Part shown: positions 26,871-35,725 of the stretch, piece by piece | Layout: each line of letters begins with the position of its first letter | Numbering within the stretch: position 1 is the first letter of the stretch | Assembly: GCA_964635975.1 (NCBI GenBank) | Contig: CAZWPO010000006.1 | Coordinates: 1-64,000, forward strand | Direction of reading: 5' to 3' | DNA length: 64,000 nucleotides | Source: UBA5314 sp964635975 | GTDB lineage: Bacteria > Bacillota > Syntrophomonadia > Syntrophomonadales > Syntrophomonadaceae | Made by a program: the position numbers and the translations under genes | The notes under the pieces: generated by a model | Told to the model about the DNA's origin: nothing | The model's input: only the letters and a program-made list of their open reading frames with translations | Database searches by the model: none

Positions 26871-26904
26871 AAAATACCCCTCGCCCCCATCAGGGACGAG
26901 AGGT
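26871..26904 (-). terminator. T-box regulated terminator
   Basis: On the minus strand CCTCTCGTCCC pairs with GGGGCGAGGGG and is followed by TATTTTTATCC. The 5' half (TCCCT) can alternatively pair with AGGGTGG of the T-box to form the antiterminator. Confidence 0.8.
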
Positions 26905-27161
26905 TTTTTCCCGCGGTACCACCCTGTTTGTCGCTTAAATAATAAGCAACCTCTTACAGCTTGCCGAAAGCTCTGGCAAGCCAGCTTGATAACGAACATT
27001 TCCGTCCGGCGACACCTACTTGGTTCTGATACCTTTCAGATAGCAACTCCAGGATGAGCACCCTGTCAAATATTGATGCCGGCTTACACCCTTCCGGCTC
27101 GCTGTTATCAAGAGATTTGCAGGTCGGTTCCCTTCATCGTCGATGGCTGTGAACTTATTAT
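26871..27161 (-). ncRNA. T-box riboswitch leader of the ilv-leu-cimA operon
   Basis: The minus strand has the T-box consensus CAGGGTGGTACCGCG at 26912-26926, a Stem I with distal motif GGTGTAAGCCGG (about 27080-27090) and flanking complementary arms GCCGG/CCGGC, and a terminator at 26871-26904. Tandem hairpins between Stem I and the T-box correspond to Stem II/III. Candidate specifier bases are the run GTG-CTC-ATC at 27053-27061 on the 3' side of Stem I, which are Val, Leu and Ile codons; which is used I cannot decide by eye. Uncharged tRNA would favour antitermination and switch on ilvD and the genes behind it. Confidence 0.9.
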
Positions 27162-27168
27162 CTATATA

Positions 27169-27196
27169 GTATATTTAATGGCTTTTAGGCTGTCAA
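27169..27196 (-). promoter_or_regulatory. Sigma-A promoter of the BCAA operon
   Basis: Consensus -35 TTGACA (27191-27196) and -10 TATACT (27169-27174) with a 16-base spacer, oriented into the T-box leader. The -35 overlaps the stop codon of the upstream gene at 27193. Confidence 0.75.
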
Positions 27197-29211
27197 TATG
27201 AATGATTGATGCCTTCATTCATTTTTTGCTGCAGTTTATGGATGTATTCGTGCAAATGGACATGTCTTTTCCGGCCTTGCCTGCGTCTCTTGCTGCTTTT
27301 ACCCTGCATCCTCTTTAACAGCGACCATAGCATACGGCTTCCTTCCTCAGTCTGGCAGGCTTCCGAGGGAGTCATGCCGCTCAAGACGGCAAGGCGTGAC
27401 TCAGACCATTTATTCAGGTAAGCTTCTTTTAAAAATCCCTCTAATTCGGGATGCTCTTTCTTAACCTCGGCACTTAAGATATCAAAAACACCCTCTTCCC
27501 TTATTTCCATTCCGTCCATTTCTAGATAATCAAACATATGCTTTTCAAAGCTCTTTCTGGCCAAACCCATATCCCGTTCCCCAAAAGTAGACAGGGTAAG
27601 CCAATTGGCGCCAACAATATATTCAGCAAAGAATCCCCGGCCTTCCGGGGTTGGGTCAAATTCGTAGTAGACCTGCACGTCCCCTGCCAGTTTAAAATGA
27701 TAGGATTCGATCTCTTCAATGCGCCTGATGACATTTTCCCGATCTTTGATTATATAACGAGTACTGATAAACCGCATCCCTTCATCCAAGCCGGATTCGA
27801 ACTCACCCTCATCGAGCGCTTCAGCAAATTCCACATACCTGCCCCTGAGGAAATTATAGGCGGTGAGCAGCCCAATTTTAGACTCGCCCCTGAAACAGAC
27901 CGGACTGTCGCCACCGTGTCCCAACAGCATCTCAAAATCTTTTAAGGCATTGCTGCGCGGCGAGAGTAATACCAGTTCCTCTCCATTGATCACCAGGTCG
28001 GCAACTACTCCGGAGAGAAATGATACCCCCTGGTTCAAGCTGTCATCCGCACAATTAACTCGCATATGCATGCCGCAGGGCAGTTCTTCGACCTCGTAAA
28101 TATTTTCGATCCTGTCCAAAATATCGAATAAACGGTCCAGGTCCAAAATATCATACATCCGATAATGAATCTTTTCCAGGTGCTGCCCTGAATCGCTGGC
28201 AGCATTCAGGATTTCCCGGTTCTCATGTCTTATATCAGCTATTAGCCAGTCCCCTCCCTGTGACCTCTGCAGATTGAACACGTAACTGTGCCGGTAAAAC
28301 TGAGCTTCACTCACAGTTGTGCAATAGGCCTGCACCCAGACCGAGTTTCTAGAGCCGTATACCTGGTCAATCTGGCCTTCCAGCATAGCGGAACCAGGTT
28401 TAAGCAGTTCTTCAAAATTTTTGTCCAGCAGGTGTCTGCTGCAAGATGGCCTGGGAGTCAGACAGGCAATGAAGTCCAAATCCAGAAATTTAAGAGCATG
28501 AAAGAAACTATTCACCACTTGAGCGGGACTGATTTTTTGCGAAAGCCGATTAACAAGTTCCAGGCCTTCGCTGTCAGACATGCAGACCGGGTAGTCCAGG
28601 TACTTCTGGTAAAGAAAACGTCCCAAGGCCGGCCGCGTCATATTATTGATATTGAAAGCATAGGCCTGTGCAACAATGAAACAGGTCTCCGCCAGAGTAA
28701 TCTCAACCATATCAGGCAGCAGCTGGCGATCACTCTCGTATTGTTTTACGGGCATATTTTCAATCAGGAAAAAACTGTGGATCCCGTCCGGGTTGAAGGT
28801 AAGATAGAAGCATTCTACTTGCAGGGCGCCCGACTCCAGCTGCCATGCAACGTCTACGGTCATGCGTCCAGTATGGCGGCTGCAGCTGGCATGAGCTTTA
28901 TAGAAGCGATTGGAAGATGGAATCCTGGTCAGCACATCCATTCCCGCCAGGCGATATTTCTCCAAGGTCCGTGCACATAAAGGCTCCATCTCTTTCCCGT
29001 ACTCTGCTTTTAATAAATGGAAAAAATCCACCATTTGCGGGGTATAAAAAGAAGAAAGCCCTTCTAAAACATGACTTCTAGTCTCAAAGGGTATTTCCTC
29101 AACAGTCTCCAAGAGGAATATCTTGCCCTCCCGACTACCAATCATTTTCTTTATGTCATCCGCCAGGTTTTTTAAGACCGCCCTGGGGACTGGGCTTTTC
29201 CTCTTTTTCAT
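27193..29211 (-). CDS. Large protein of unknown function
   Basis: A 672-residue soluble protein with no signal peptide or membrane segment. The N-terminus is Lys-rich. The C-terminus carries a segment LAVLSGMTPSEACQTEEGSRMLWSLLKRM that resembles the short C-terminal motif of the DUF2384 type, followed by a strongly basic tail (KSSKRRRQGRKRH) that could bind nucleic acid. I do not recognise the middle 500 residues. It stands alone, divergent from the HD-GYP gene. Confidence 0.8.
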   Translation of the reverse strand: MKKRKSPVPRAVLKNLADDIKKMIGSREGKIFLLETVEEIPFETRSHVLEGLSSFYTPQMVDFFHLLKAEYGKEMEPLCARTLEKYRLAGMDVLTRIPSSNRFYKAHASCSRHTGRMTVDVAWQLESGALQVECFYLTFNPDGIHSFFLIENMPVKQYESDRQLLPDMVEITLAETCFIVAQAYAFNINNMTRPALGRFLYQKYLDYPVCMSDSEGLELVNRLSQKISPAQVVNSFFHALKFLDLDFIACLTPRPSCSRHLLDKNFEELLKPGSAMLEGQIDQVYGSRNSVWVQAYCTTVSEAQFYRHSYVFNLQRSQGGDWLIADIRHENREILNAASDSGQHLEKIHYRMYDILDLDRLFDILDRIENIYEVEELPCGMHMRVNCADDSLNQGVSFLSGVVADLVINGEELVLLSPRSNALKDFEMLLGHGGDSPVCFRGESKIGLLTAYNFLRGRYVEFAEALDEGEFESGLDEGMRFISTRYIIKDRENVIRRIEEIESYHFKLAGDVQVYYEFDPTPEGRGFFAEYIVGANWLTLSTFGERDMGLARKSFEKHMFDYLEMDGMEIREEGVFDILSAEVKKEHPELEGFLKEAYLNKWSESRLAVLSGMTPSEACQTEEGSRMLWSLLKRMQGKSSKRRRQGRKRHVHLHEYIHKLQQKMNEGINHSY

Positions 29212-29472
29212 AAGTGGCTCCTTTTGTTACTCAAGTCACTGTCATTGTAAAATATTTTCACAAGCAAAGCAAATTATCTATATGTTCTATTTCCACATAA
29301 TACTATTATATACATATCGTGGTATGATTATTTCGCTTTCTACAAGTATCGCCAAAGTTTAAGAAAAATTTAGATTATTTGGCAGGAAGAAGCACAACAA
29401 TACCGAATACTACGAGAAGTGGCAAACTCCCTGTCTTACGGCCTGCCACAGAAAACGGCTAAAGGTGAGTAT

Positions 29473-30561
29473 GTGAGAAGGATTCCTATTGAACAATTAA
29501 AGCCGGGCATGGTTATTGCCAAAGCTATTTATAATAGCGACGGTGGCATTTTGCTTCATTCCGGCATAAAACTGACAGAGACTTTTATCAATCGCCTTTC
29601 TTCTCTGTCGATTGTTTCCGTATACATTAAAGACAGCTTATTTGACGATTCCAGATACCAGGATGTAATCTCAGAAGAAACACGTCTGGCTACTATAGTG
29701 GCGGTTAAGGCCAGTTTCAGCAATCTGGAGAATGAGCGGCGCATGAATATGGGCATGGTTCAAGCAATGGTCGATAATATACTTGATGAACTGCTAGAAA
29801 ATCCTCATGTTCTGGTAAATCTAAGCGATATCAGGCTTTTCGATGATTATACCTTCGCTCACTCCGTTAATGTATGCGTTCTAGCACTGCTGACTGCTAT
29901 TGTCCTTGGCTATGACAAAGTCAGGCTGAAAGAACTCGGAATCGGTGCCCTTCTTCACGATATAGGCAAGACCAGAATCGATAAAGAAATATTAAATAAA
30001 CCAGACGATCTAAGCAAAGAGGAGTTCGAAGAAATAAAACGCCACACTGAATATGGGTTCGAAATTCTACGCCAGTACCCGGATGTATCGCTTCTGGCAT
30101 CCCACATAGCCCTGCAGCATCACGAAAGATGGGATGGGTTTGGCTATCCGAGAGCGCTTTCCGGAGAGAATATCCATGAATACGCTCGCATAACCGCTGT
30201 TGCTGATGTATATGACGCCCTGCTGGCCGACCGCCCATATCGTCCCTCGTATACCATCAACCAGGCCATCACAATAATCAAGCGCATGTCAGTTATTTAT
30301 CTGGATGAGCGTTGTGTAAATGCACTGGTAGCTAATGTAGCAGTGTATCCCCTGGGCAGCATCGTTCAGTTGAATACCGGAGATTACGGAGTAATTATTG
30401 ATGTCAACCAGGATACGCCGACCCGCCCGGTGATCAAAGTATTTTGTGATAAACATGGCCGCCGCCTGGCGCAAAACCACGAAATCGACCTCTCGAAATT
30501 GTCGACTATCATCGTTTTCAAAATTCTGGGCCAGGAAGAGATTGAAAGACTGCTGGGTTGA
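29473..30561 (+). CDS. HD-GYP domain protein, probable cyclic-di-GMP phosphodiesterase
   Basis: I prefer the GTG at 29473, which has AAGGTG upstream and gives the family-typical start RRIPIEQLKPGMVIAKAIY; a GTG at 29419 would add 18 residues without a ribosome site. The 362-residue product has an N-terminal DUF3391-like region and a C-terminal HD-GYP domain: HSVNVCVLALL, LLHDIGKTRID, HTEYGFEIL and HHERWDGFGYPRAL. All core metal ligands are visible, so it should be active. A terminator follows. Confidence 0.88.
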   Translation: MRRIPIEQLKPGMVIAKAIYNSDGGILLHSGIKLTETFINRLSSLSIVSVYIKDSLFDDSRYQDVISEETRLATIVAVKASFSNLENERRMNMGMVQAMVDNILDELLENPHVLVNLSDIRLFDDYTFAHSVNVCVLALLTAIVLGYDKVRLKELGIGALLHDIGKTRIDKEILNKPDDLSKEEFEEIKRHTEYGFEILRQYPDVSLLASHIALQHHERWDGFGYPRALSGENIHEYARITAVADVYDALLADRPYRPSYTINQAITIIKRMSVIYLDERCVNALVANVAVYPLGSIVQLNTGDYGVIIDVNQDTPTRPVIKVFCDKHGRRLAQNHEIDLSKLSTIIVFKILGQEEIERLLG

Positions 30562-30597
30562 CAGGCTTCCAATCGCTGCCGCATAAAAGATTATTAT

Positions 30598-30627
30598 TCA
30601 CCTCATACTTTAGAGAGGTGATTTTTT
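30598..30627 (+). terminator. Terminator whose 3' arm is a ribosome site
   Basis: TCACCTC and GAGGTGA form a 7-bp stem followed by six Ts. The 3' arm GAGGTGA is also the best ribosome site for a GTG start at 30628. Confidence 0.65.
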
Positions 30628-30732
30628 GTGTTCGTAAAATATTTGAGTTTTTTACTAATTTTGTTGATAGGCGGATCATGTTTGTATGTGTTCTTTAAAA
30701 TCGTTCTTCCTTCATTAATCAGTAAAAGCTGA
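30628..30732 (+). CDS. 34-residue membrane peptide (possible)
   Basis: A GTG-initiated frame: a short start then a single membrane helix (YLSFLLILLIGGSCLYVFF) and a short basic tail. The ribosome site is the 3' arm of the preceding terminator, at good spacing. Too short for family assignment; the frame could be chance. Confidence 0.4.
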   Translation: MFVKYLSFLLILLIGGSCLYVFFKIVLPSLISKS

Positions 30733-30794
30733 GAAAACTATCCTTAAATATTTCCCTCTACAGCAGACCACAATAAAACAAAGGAGGGATATAC

Positions 30795-30956
30795 TTGACC
30801 AGATTTCGGACTAGTGACGGACGCGAAGATATGAAACAGAAATTCCACGTTTTTGGGGCCATGGCCATACCCCTGGCTTTTTTAAACGGGTTATATTTCG
30901 GCGGCTATGCCCTGAGAAAGATCAGGCAATACTGGGAAGGTGGTCCTATGGATTAG
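30795..30956 (+). CDS. 53-residue protein with one membrane helix
   Basis: TTG start with AAGGAGGG 6 bases upstream. The product has a charged N-terminus (TRFRTSDGREDMKQK), a hydrophobic segment (VFGAMAIPLAFLNGLYFGGYA) and a charged C-terminus (LRKIRQYWEGG). A terminator lies 30 bases after the stop. Function unknown. Confidence 0.6.
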   Translation: MTRFRTSDGREDMKQKFHVFGAMAIPLAFLNGLYFGGYALRKIRQYWEGGPMD

Positions 30957-30986
30957 GGGCTGTTATCCTTATTGCTTTTAGCATCT

Positions 30987-31017
30987 GGTTCACATATAGA
31001 GTGTGAGCCATTTTTTT
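30987..31017 (+). terminator. Rho-independent terminator
   Basis: GGTTCACA and TGTGAGCC form an 8-bp stem followed by ATTTTTTT. It ends the unit with the 53-residue gene. Confidence 0.8.
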
Positions 31018-31281
31018 GTCTTCTCGGCAGTATTTCCGAACGTTCCGCCCGTAATCCACCATAAAATAATCTGCATTAATTTTGTATTAAATTTTTAGGA
31101 CCCAGGGCCCGACCTTTTGAGTATTCTTTGTCCCAGGTTTTTTATTGCCCTTTAGTCTTATATTTGTGCTATAATTAATTATATTTGTGTCATAAGTAGT
31201 AGCTGAAAATGATTTGCTTTTCTGATATAATTTTGTTACCCTATTAGGCTCAGTGTTGATTTCTGGTTTCAGGAGGATGTT

Positions 31282-34200
31282 ATGCCGTCGGGATACCCTG
31301 TAAATGCAGATTTGCTTAAAAACATAGATTCTCCATCACAAATAGTCTTCTTCTATGACAGTCTGGACGAATGGTCACAGTTCATGTTATATATGTTGCA
31401 GTCAATATCGGATCGTGAAGAACGCTTTATCTGTCTCGTCAACCCATCTGAAGAAAAGTATCTCAAGACCTTTATTGACTACAAGCGCCAGGATGCTCTG
31501 TGGGATGTTTCAATGGAGCAGATAGCCATATTTGCTACCAGAAGTGGCTCAGATACAGGGGCGCCAAATCCGCTGGCTACCGGCGAATGCTTAATGGAAG
31601 AAATACGCAGCAGCGTGAATATGGGCTACAAAAAGGTAATTGTCCTGGTAAGTCTAGATGCTATGGCTGCAAACGGTAATAGTGAAGATTTCATAACCGC
31701 CTTTGCCAACCGGCTAAATGCTTTTATGGACTCATTACCCTGCATTTCTATATATGCTTTGAACAGCAAGGAATACTCGAGCGACCTTTTGCAAAAATTG
31801 TTCCTTCAGAACGGACAATTCATCAAAAACCTGAGGCTGTATGAAAATCCCTATTACAATGAAGCATTCCCTGACCGTTCTCAAGGCCAGCCCGACTGGC
31901 TGGACAGCATGGTTGAGAAAATCGAACACCATAATTTGCAGGAATTGTGGGAATCGTTTATTGAGCATACTTTCCATTGCCTGGCTCTTTATACTGCGGA
32001 CGGGCGCCTGCTCAAGTGCAACAAGGCTTATTACTCTCTTTTAGGCTATAGCGAGGAGCAAGTTCGCAGCATCAGCCTCAATGATCTGCTTTCCCAAACC
32101 GGCTGCAGTTCTCTATCCCAGCAAGAAGACATTCATTTTTGCGCAGGAAACTTTGAGACTCAGGATGGTAAAAACCTGGCAATAGAATTACAAGTACAGA
32201 AAGTGTCCGACTCCACAGAGAAAAAGTATTATGCAGTATCCCTTAATGATGTCAGTGACAAGCATGAGCTGAGCGGTAAAATGCAGGTCCAGGAAGATGA
32301 GCTGCAAGCCGTTTTGAGCTCGATTAATGATACTATTTTTGTTGTGGATAAGCACCTGTGTTACACGGGAATATACGGTCGCGGGTTTTTCGAAGATGAT
32401 CTAGTATCAGACATTTTTGTTGGTAAAACCCCCGCACAGATTTTCATTAAAGAGAAGGCTGATCTATTTGAACAGCAGTACAAAAATGCGCTGGCGGGAG
32501 AAAAGGCTACCTACGAATACACCCTGGGCAGCAAAGAATCTCCACGCTTTTACCAGTCCTCGTTGGCCCCGCTTCGTGATAAGCACCAGCAGATAAATGG
32601 CATTATAGGAATCAGCAGAAATATCAGCGATCTCAAGTTTGCCCAGAAAGAACTGCAGAGGAATTACGAAGAGATCGAAGCTATGAACCAGGACCTTGAG
32701 TTTTATCAGAATCGTTTGATTAAGAAAAACGAAGAACTGCATGAAAGCCAAAACCGCTTAGAACTAGCCCTGTGGGGCGCGCGGGAAGCCTTTTGGGATT
32801 GGGATCTTACCACTGACCAGCTCTATGTGGATGATCGCTGGGTGGAAATGCTAAAAAATATTAATAAGTCTGATAATGTTTTTTCTTATAGGGAACTGGT
32901 AGCTCTAATACACCCTGATGATTTTCAACAATTCCGGGAGAAAGCCACGGCTTTCCTGAAAGGGGAAAGCGAGGACCTTGAAACGGAATACCGGGTTTAT
33001 TCATCTCAAGGCTGGATATGGCTCTTAGTCAAAGGCAGGGTAGCGGCCCGCGATAAAAACGGGCGCGCACTTCGTATAGCGGGAACTTATCAGGATATCA
33101 GCGATAAGAAACAGGCCGTGTCCGCTTATGAAGAAATTGAACAGCGCTATCAGGCTCTATTCGAACAAAGTCCGATCGGCTTGGTGCGTTTTGACGCCCG
33201 CGGGGTTATAACTGACGCCAACACCCGCTTCCTATCATTGATGGGAGTTGCCAGCAAAGAAAGACTTGGCAATTTCAATCTTCTATATTCCCGGGAAGCT
33301 ATAGAAGCCGGGCTGGAAGACCGCATCAAAGAAAGCATGGCTAACAAAACGGCGAGCCAGGGTGAGCTGCTCCTTCAGCTTCCGGAAGGGAAAAAGATCT
33401 GGCTGCGCTATAATATAGACCCGGTCCTTAACCATGATGGATCTCTTAGGGAGGTTATCATGGCTTGTGAGGACTATACAGAAAAGAAAGCTAATGAGAT
33501 GAAGATAATGTATCTGAGCTTCCATGATCGACTAACAGGACTTTATAACCGTGCCTTTTTTGAAGAAGAGCTTAAGCGCATAGACGTTGAACGCCAGTTG
33601 CCTTTAAGCATCGCTATGGGTGATATAAATGGTCTTAAACTGGTAAATGATGCCTTCGGCCACCAGGAAGGAGACCGTCTGCTTCGCAGAATATCTGACA
33701 TATTGAGGCAATCCTGCCGTGAAGAAGATATCGTTGCTCGCTGGGGTGGGGACGAATTTATTATCCTGCTCCCCCAGACTGATTTCAAAACCGCAGCCAA
33801 TATATGCGAACGTATTAAACGAAATTCGAGTACCGCCGAAGCCAGCCCAATAACGTTGAGCATTGCCCTGGGTTATGCAACTAAAGAAAAAATGTCCCAG
33901 AATATAAACGATATCCTCAAGAAAGCTGAAAATGATATGTATCTGAATAAGCTGATGGAGAGTAAAACCACCAGAAGTTCGATCATATCTTCACTGGAGA
34001 ACACGCTCTGGCAGCGCACCGTGGAGACACGCGAACATACAGAACGCATGCAGCGTATAGCCTTGCGCATGGCTGCCGGAATGGGTATGCGCAAGCATGA
34101 TGCGGATAAGTTGATGCTCCTGGCTAAATTACACGATATAGGCAAAATCGGAATTCCGGATGAAATGCTGCGCAAACCTGGAGTACTGCAGCCTGATGAA

Positions 34201-34518
34201 TGGGATACAGTGAAAAAGCATTCGGAGATAGGGTACCGAATAGTGAACGCCTCCCCCGAACTTTCAGTTATTTCTGAGGAGATACTATCCCATCATGAAA
34301 GATGGAATGGCCTGGGCTACCCACGCGGACTTAAAGGCGAGGAAATACCACAGCTAGCCAGGGTCATATCGATAATCGACGCCTATGATGTAATGACCCA
34401 CAGCACTCCCTATAAAGGGCCAATCTCGCATGAGCAGGCTCTGTCTGAAATCCAGCGCAACGCCGGAATTCAATTCGATCCTAAACTGGTAGAAATCTTC
34501 GTATACAACTTTTCCTAG
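31282..34518 (+). CDS. MEDS-PAS-GGDEF-HD-GYP signalling protein
   Basis: A 1078-residue protein, AGGAGG before the ATG. Order: an N-terminal MEDS/DcmR-like sensory domain (about 1-190), PAS domains at about 215-330, 335-450, 500-620 and 625-735 separated by a coiled coil near 455-495, a diguanylate cyclase domain (about 745-905) with intact WGGDEF and an upstream RxxD inhibitory site (REED), and a C-terminal HD-GYP domain (about 915-1075) with LHDIGKIGIPDEML and HHERWNGLGYPRGL. Both catalytic domains look intact, so it could make or degrade cyclic-di-GMP depending on the sensed state. A structured terminator follows. Confidence 0.9.
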   Translation: MPSGYPVNADLLKNIDSPSQIVFFYDSLDEWSQFMLYMLQSISDREERFICLVNPSEEKYLKTFIDYKRQDALWDVSMEQIAIFATRSGSDTGAPNPLATGECLMEEIRSSVNMGYKKVIVLVSLDAMAANGNSEDFITAFANRLNAFMDSLPCISIYALNSKEYSSDLLQKLFLQNGQFIKNLRLYENPYYNEAFPDRSQGQPDWLDSMVEKIEHHNLQELWESFIEHTFHCLALYTADGRLLKCNKAYYSLLGYSEEQVRSISLNDLLSQTGCSSLSQQEDIHFCAGNFETQDGKNLAIELQVQKVSDSTEKKYYAVSLNDVSDKHELSGKMQVQEDELQAVLSSINDTIFVVDKHLCYTGIYGRGFFEDDLVSDIFVGKTPAQIFIKEKADLFEQQYKNALAGEKATYEYTLGSKESPRFYQSSLAPLRDKHQQINGIIGISRNISDLKFAQKELQRNYEEIEAMNQDLEFYQNRLIKKNEELHESQNRLELALWGAREAFWDWDLTTDQLYVDDRWVEMLKNINKSDNVFSYRELVALIHPDDFQQFREKATAFLKGESEDLETEYRVYSSQGWIWLLVKGRVAARDKNGRALRIAGTYQDISDKKQAVSAYEEIEQRYQALFEQSPIGLVRFDARGVITDANTRFLSLMGVASKERLGNFNLLYSREAIEAGLEDRIKESMANKTASQGELLLQLPEGKKIWLRYNIDPVLNHDGSLREVIMACEDYTEKKANEMKIMYLSFHDRLTGLYNRAFFEEELKRIDVERQLPLSIAMGDINGLKLVNDAFGHQEGDRLLRRISDILRQSCREEDIVARWGGDEFIILLPQTDFKTAANICERIKRNSSTAEASPITLSIALGYATKEKMSQNINDILKKAENDMYLNKLMESKTTRSSIISSLENTLWQRTVETREHTERMQRIALRMAAGMGMRKHDADKLMLLAKLHDIGKIGIPDEMLRKPGVLQPDEWDTVKKHSEIGYRIVNASPELSVISEEILSHHERWNGLGYPRGLKGEEIPQLARVISIIDAYDVMTHSTPYKGPISHEQALSEIQRNAGIQFDPKLVEIFVYNFS

Positions 34519-34553
34519 GGAGAACCAAAAAATGAATAGCTGCGTTATAAAAG

Positions 34554-34605
34554 AATCCCGGTCAGTCGAAGTATCTCATATACGCCTCGACCACGGGATT
34601 TTTTA
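34554..34605 (+). terminator. Structured terminator element B
   Basis: AATCCCG (34554-34560) and CGGGATT (34594-34600) close a multi-step stem; inside are GTCGA/TCGAC and the apical GTAT with ATAC around the CTCAT loop. Six Ts follow. The apical hairpin and flank match element A at 15383-15435. Confidence 0.65.
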
Positions 34606-34822
34606 ATTCTTGCTCTTCGCTTGGCTTATTACGATTTTAAATCCCACCCCTATTGCTATAAGCAGATAAATAGCGATTACTTCCATATAGCCGGTTATTA
34701 TTTTCCCAGGCTAGCTGAGAATGACTTAGCCTTTGCCTGATTTTAGTTGCAACAGCTGACCTTTATTATAATGGTTTTTGTGGAAGGCATGCCGCCATTA
34801 AACAAAATGAGGAGGTAATTAC

Positions 34823-35047
34823 ATGGCTGTTACATCAACCCCTATATCTAGTGAACTGGTTCTGGTCATGGACTACGGAACCAATTCAACCGGCAAACAG
34901 CAAAGTAAAGAAAGGTCTTTCAAATCACTCGATCCCGACTCCAGCGGGGATAATGTTTATGCAGCTGCCCAAATCATCCTGGCGCTTCATGAAAAAAATC
35001 ACCTTTCTATTCAGCGCCGGGATTTAGTGGAACTGAGCGAGCAATAA
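34823..35047 (+). CDS. DUF1659 family protein
   Basis: A 74-residue protein starting MAVTSTPISSELVLVMDYG with GAGGAGG upstream. The family is widespread in spore-forming Firmicutes, usually next to DUF2922 and YvrJ genes, without known function. First of a three-gene unit. Confidence 0.75.
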   Translation: MAVTSTPISSELVLVMDYGTNSTGKQQSKERSFKSLDPDSSGDNVYAAAQIILALHEKNHLSIQRRDLVELSEQ

Positions 35048-35096
35048 AACCGCAGCTAATCCAACACCATTTGCATCCGAAAAAGAGGAGGAAACT

Positions 35097-35321
35097 ATGT
35101 CTTTAGAAAGAACACTGCAATTGAAGTTTACTACCACTAATAATAAAACCTATCAAATCAGCATTGTTGATGCCCGGGCCGATTTATCGGACAGCAATGT
35201 AACCACTGCCATGAATGATATTATCGCCCTCAACGTTTTTGCACCTGATGACAATGGATTGAGCACAAAAAAATCGGCTAGCCTCATCACCAAAGAGATT
35301 ACCGAGTTTAGCCTGGTCTAA
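35097..35321 (+). CDS. DUF2922 family protein
   Basis: A 74-residue protein (RTLQLKFTTTNNKTYQISIVDARADL...) matching the DUF2922 pattern. AGGAGG lies 6 bases before the ATG. Part of the DUF1659-DUF2922-YvrJ trio. Confidence 0.75.
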   Translation: MSLERTLQLKFTTTNNKTYQISIVDARADLSDSNVTTAMNDIIALNVFAPDDNGLSTKKSASLITKEITEFSLV

Positions 35322-35370
35322 ACCAGGGGATGCTCACCCTTGATCACGCACCGGCAAAGGAATGATAGAT

Positions 35371-35556
35371 ATGGAAGAATGGTTAAAGCTTATTACCAAT
35401 GTTGGATTTCCCATCGCAGTGTCCACCTATTTATTGATTCGGATCGAAAGTAAAATTTCCGACCTGAGCCGGGCTATCTATGAGCTTAGAGAGGCAATTA
35501 TTACCAGGGCGGTGCCTTTAGAACGCGATTCATCATCTCGTATGACTTTCCGCTAG
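35371..35556 (+). CDS. YvrJ-like small membrane protein
   Basis: Starting at the ATG at 35371 (MEEWLKLITNVG), about 61 residues, with a single membrane helix NVGFPIAVSTYLLIRI and a helical tail. The earlier ATG at 35362 is too close to the AAAGGA site. A terminator follows. Confidence 0.7.
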   Translation: MEEWLKLITNVGFPIAVSTYLLIRIESKISDLSRAIYELREAIITRAVPLERDSSSRMTFR

Positions 35557-35597
35557 TCTTTTTGCATATGCCGGCCCGATAATTCAGGCCTCTTATG

Positions 35598-35633
35598 CCC
35601 TGCGCTTATCTGATAAGCGCAGGGTACTTTTTT
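35598..35633 (+). terminator. Rho-independent terminator after the DUF trio
   Basis: CCCTGCGCTTAT and ATAAGCGCAGGG form a 12-bp stem with a two-base loop, followed by TACTTTTTT. Confidence 0.85.
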
Positions 35634-35725
35634 AATTCTTGTATCAACAGAATTTTTGGCGCTCAATTTGGATATGCTAATGGCGATATACCGGCTTATC
35701 TCTTGGAGTATTGAGGTGAATGATT

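Noticed and set aside
26795..26890. Longer N-terminus for IlvD
   Set aside because: The extra 32 codons run through the T-box terminator; the internal ATG has a proper site.
29419..29472. Longer N-terminus for the HD-GYP protein
   Set aside because: No ribosome site before GTG 29419, while GTG 29473 has AAGGTG and gives the family-typical start.
34603..34686. 27-residue hydrophobic minus-strand frame (MEVIAIYLL...)
   Set aside because: No convincing ribosome site and it overlaps the T-tract of terminator element B; kept only as a remark.
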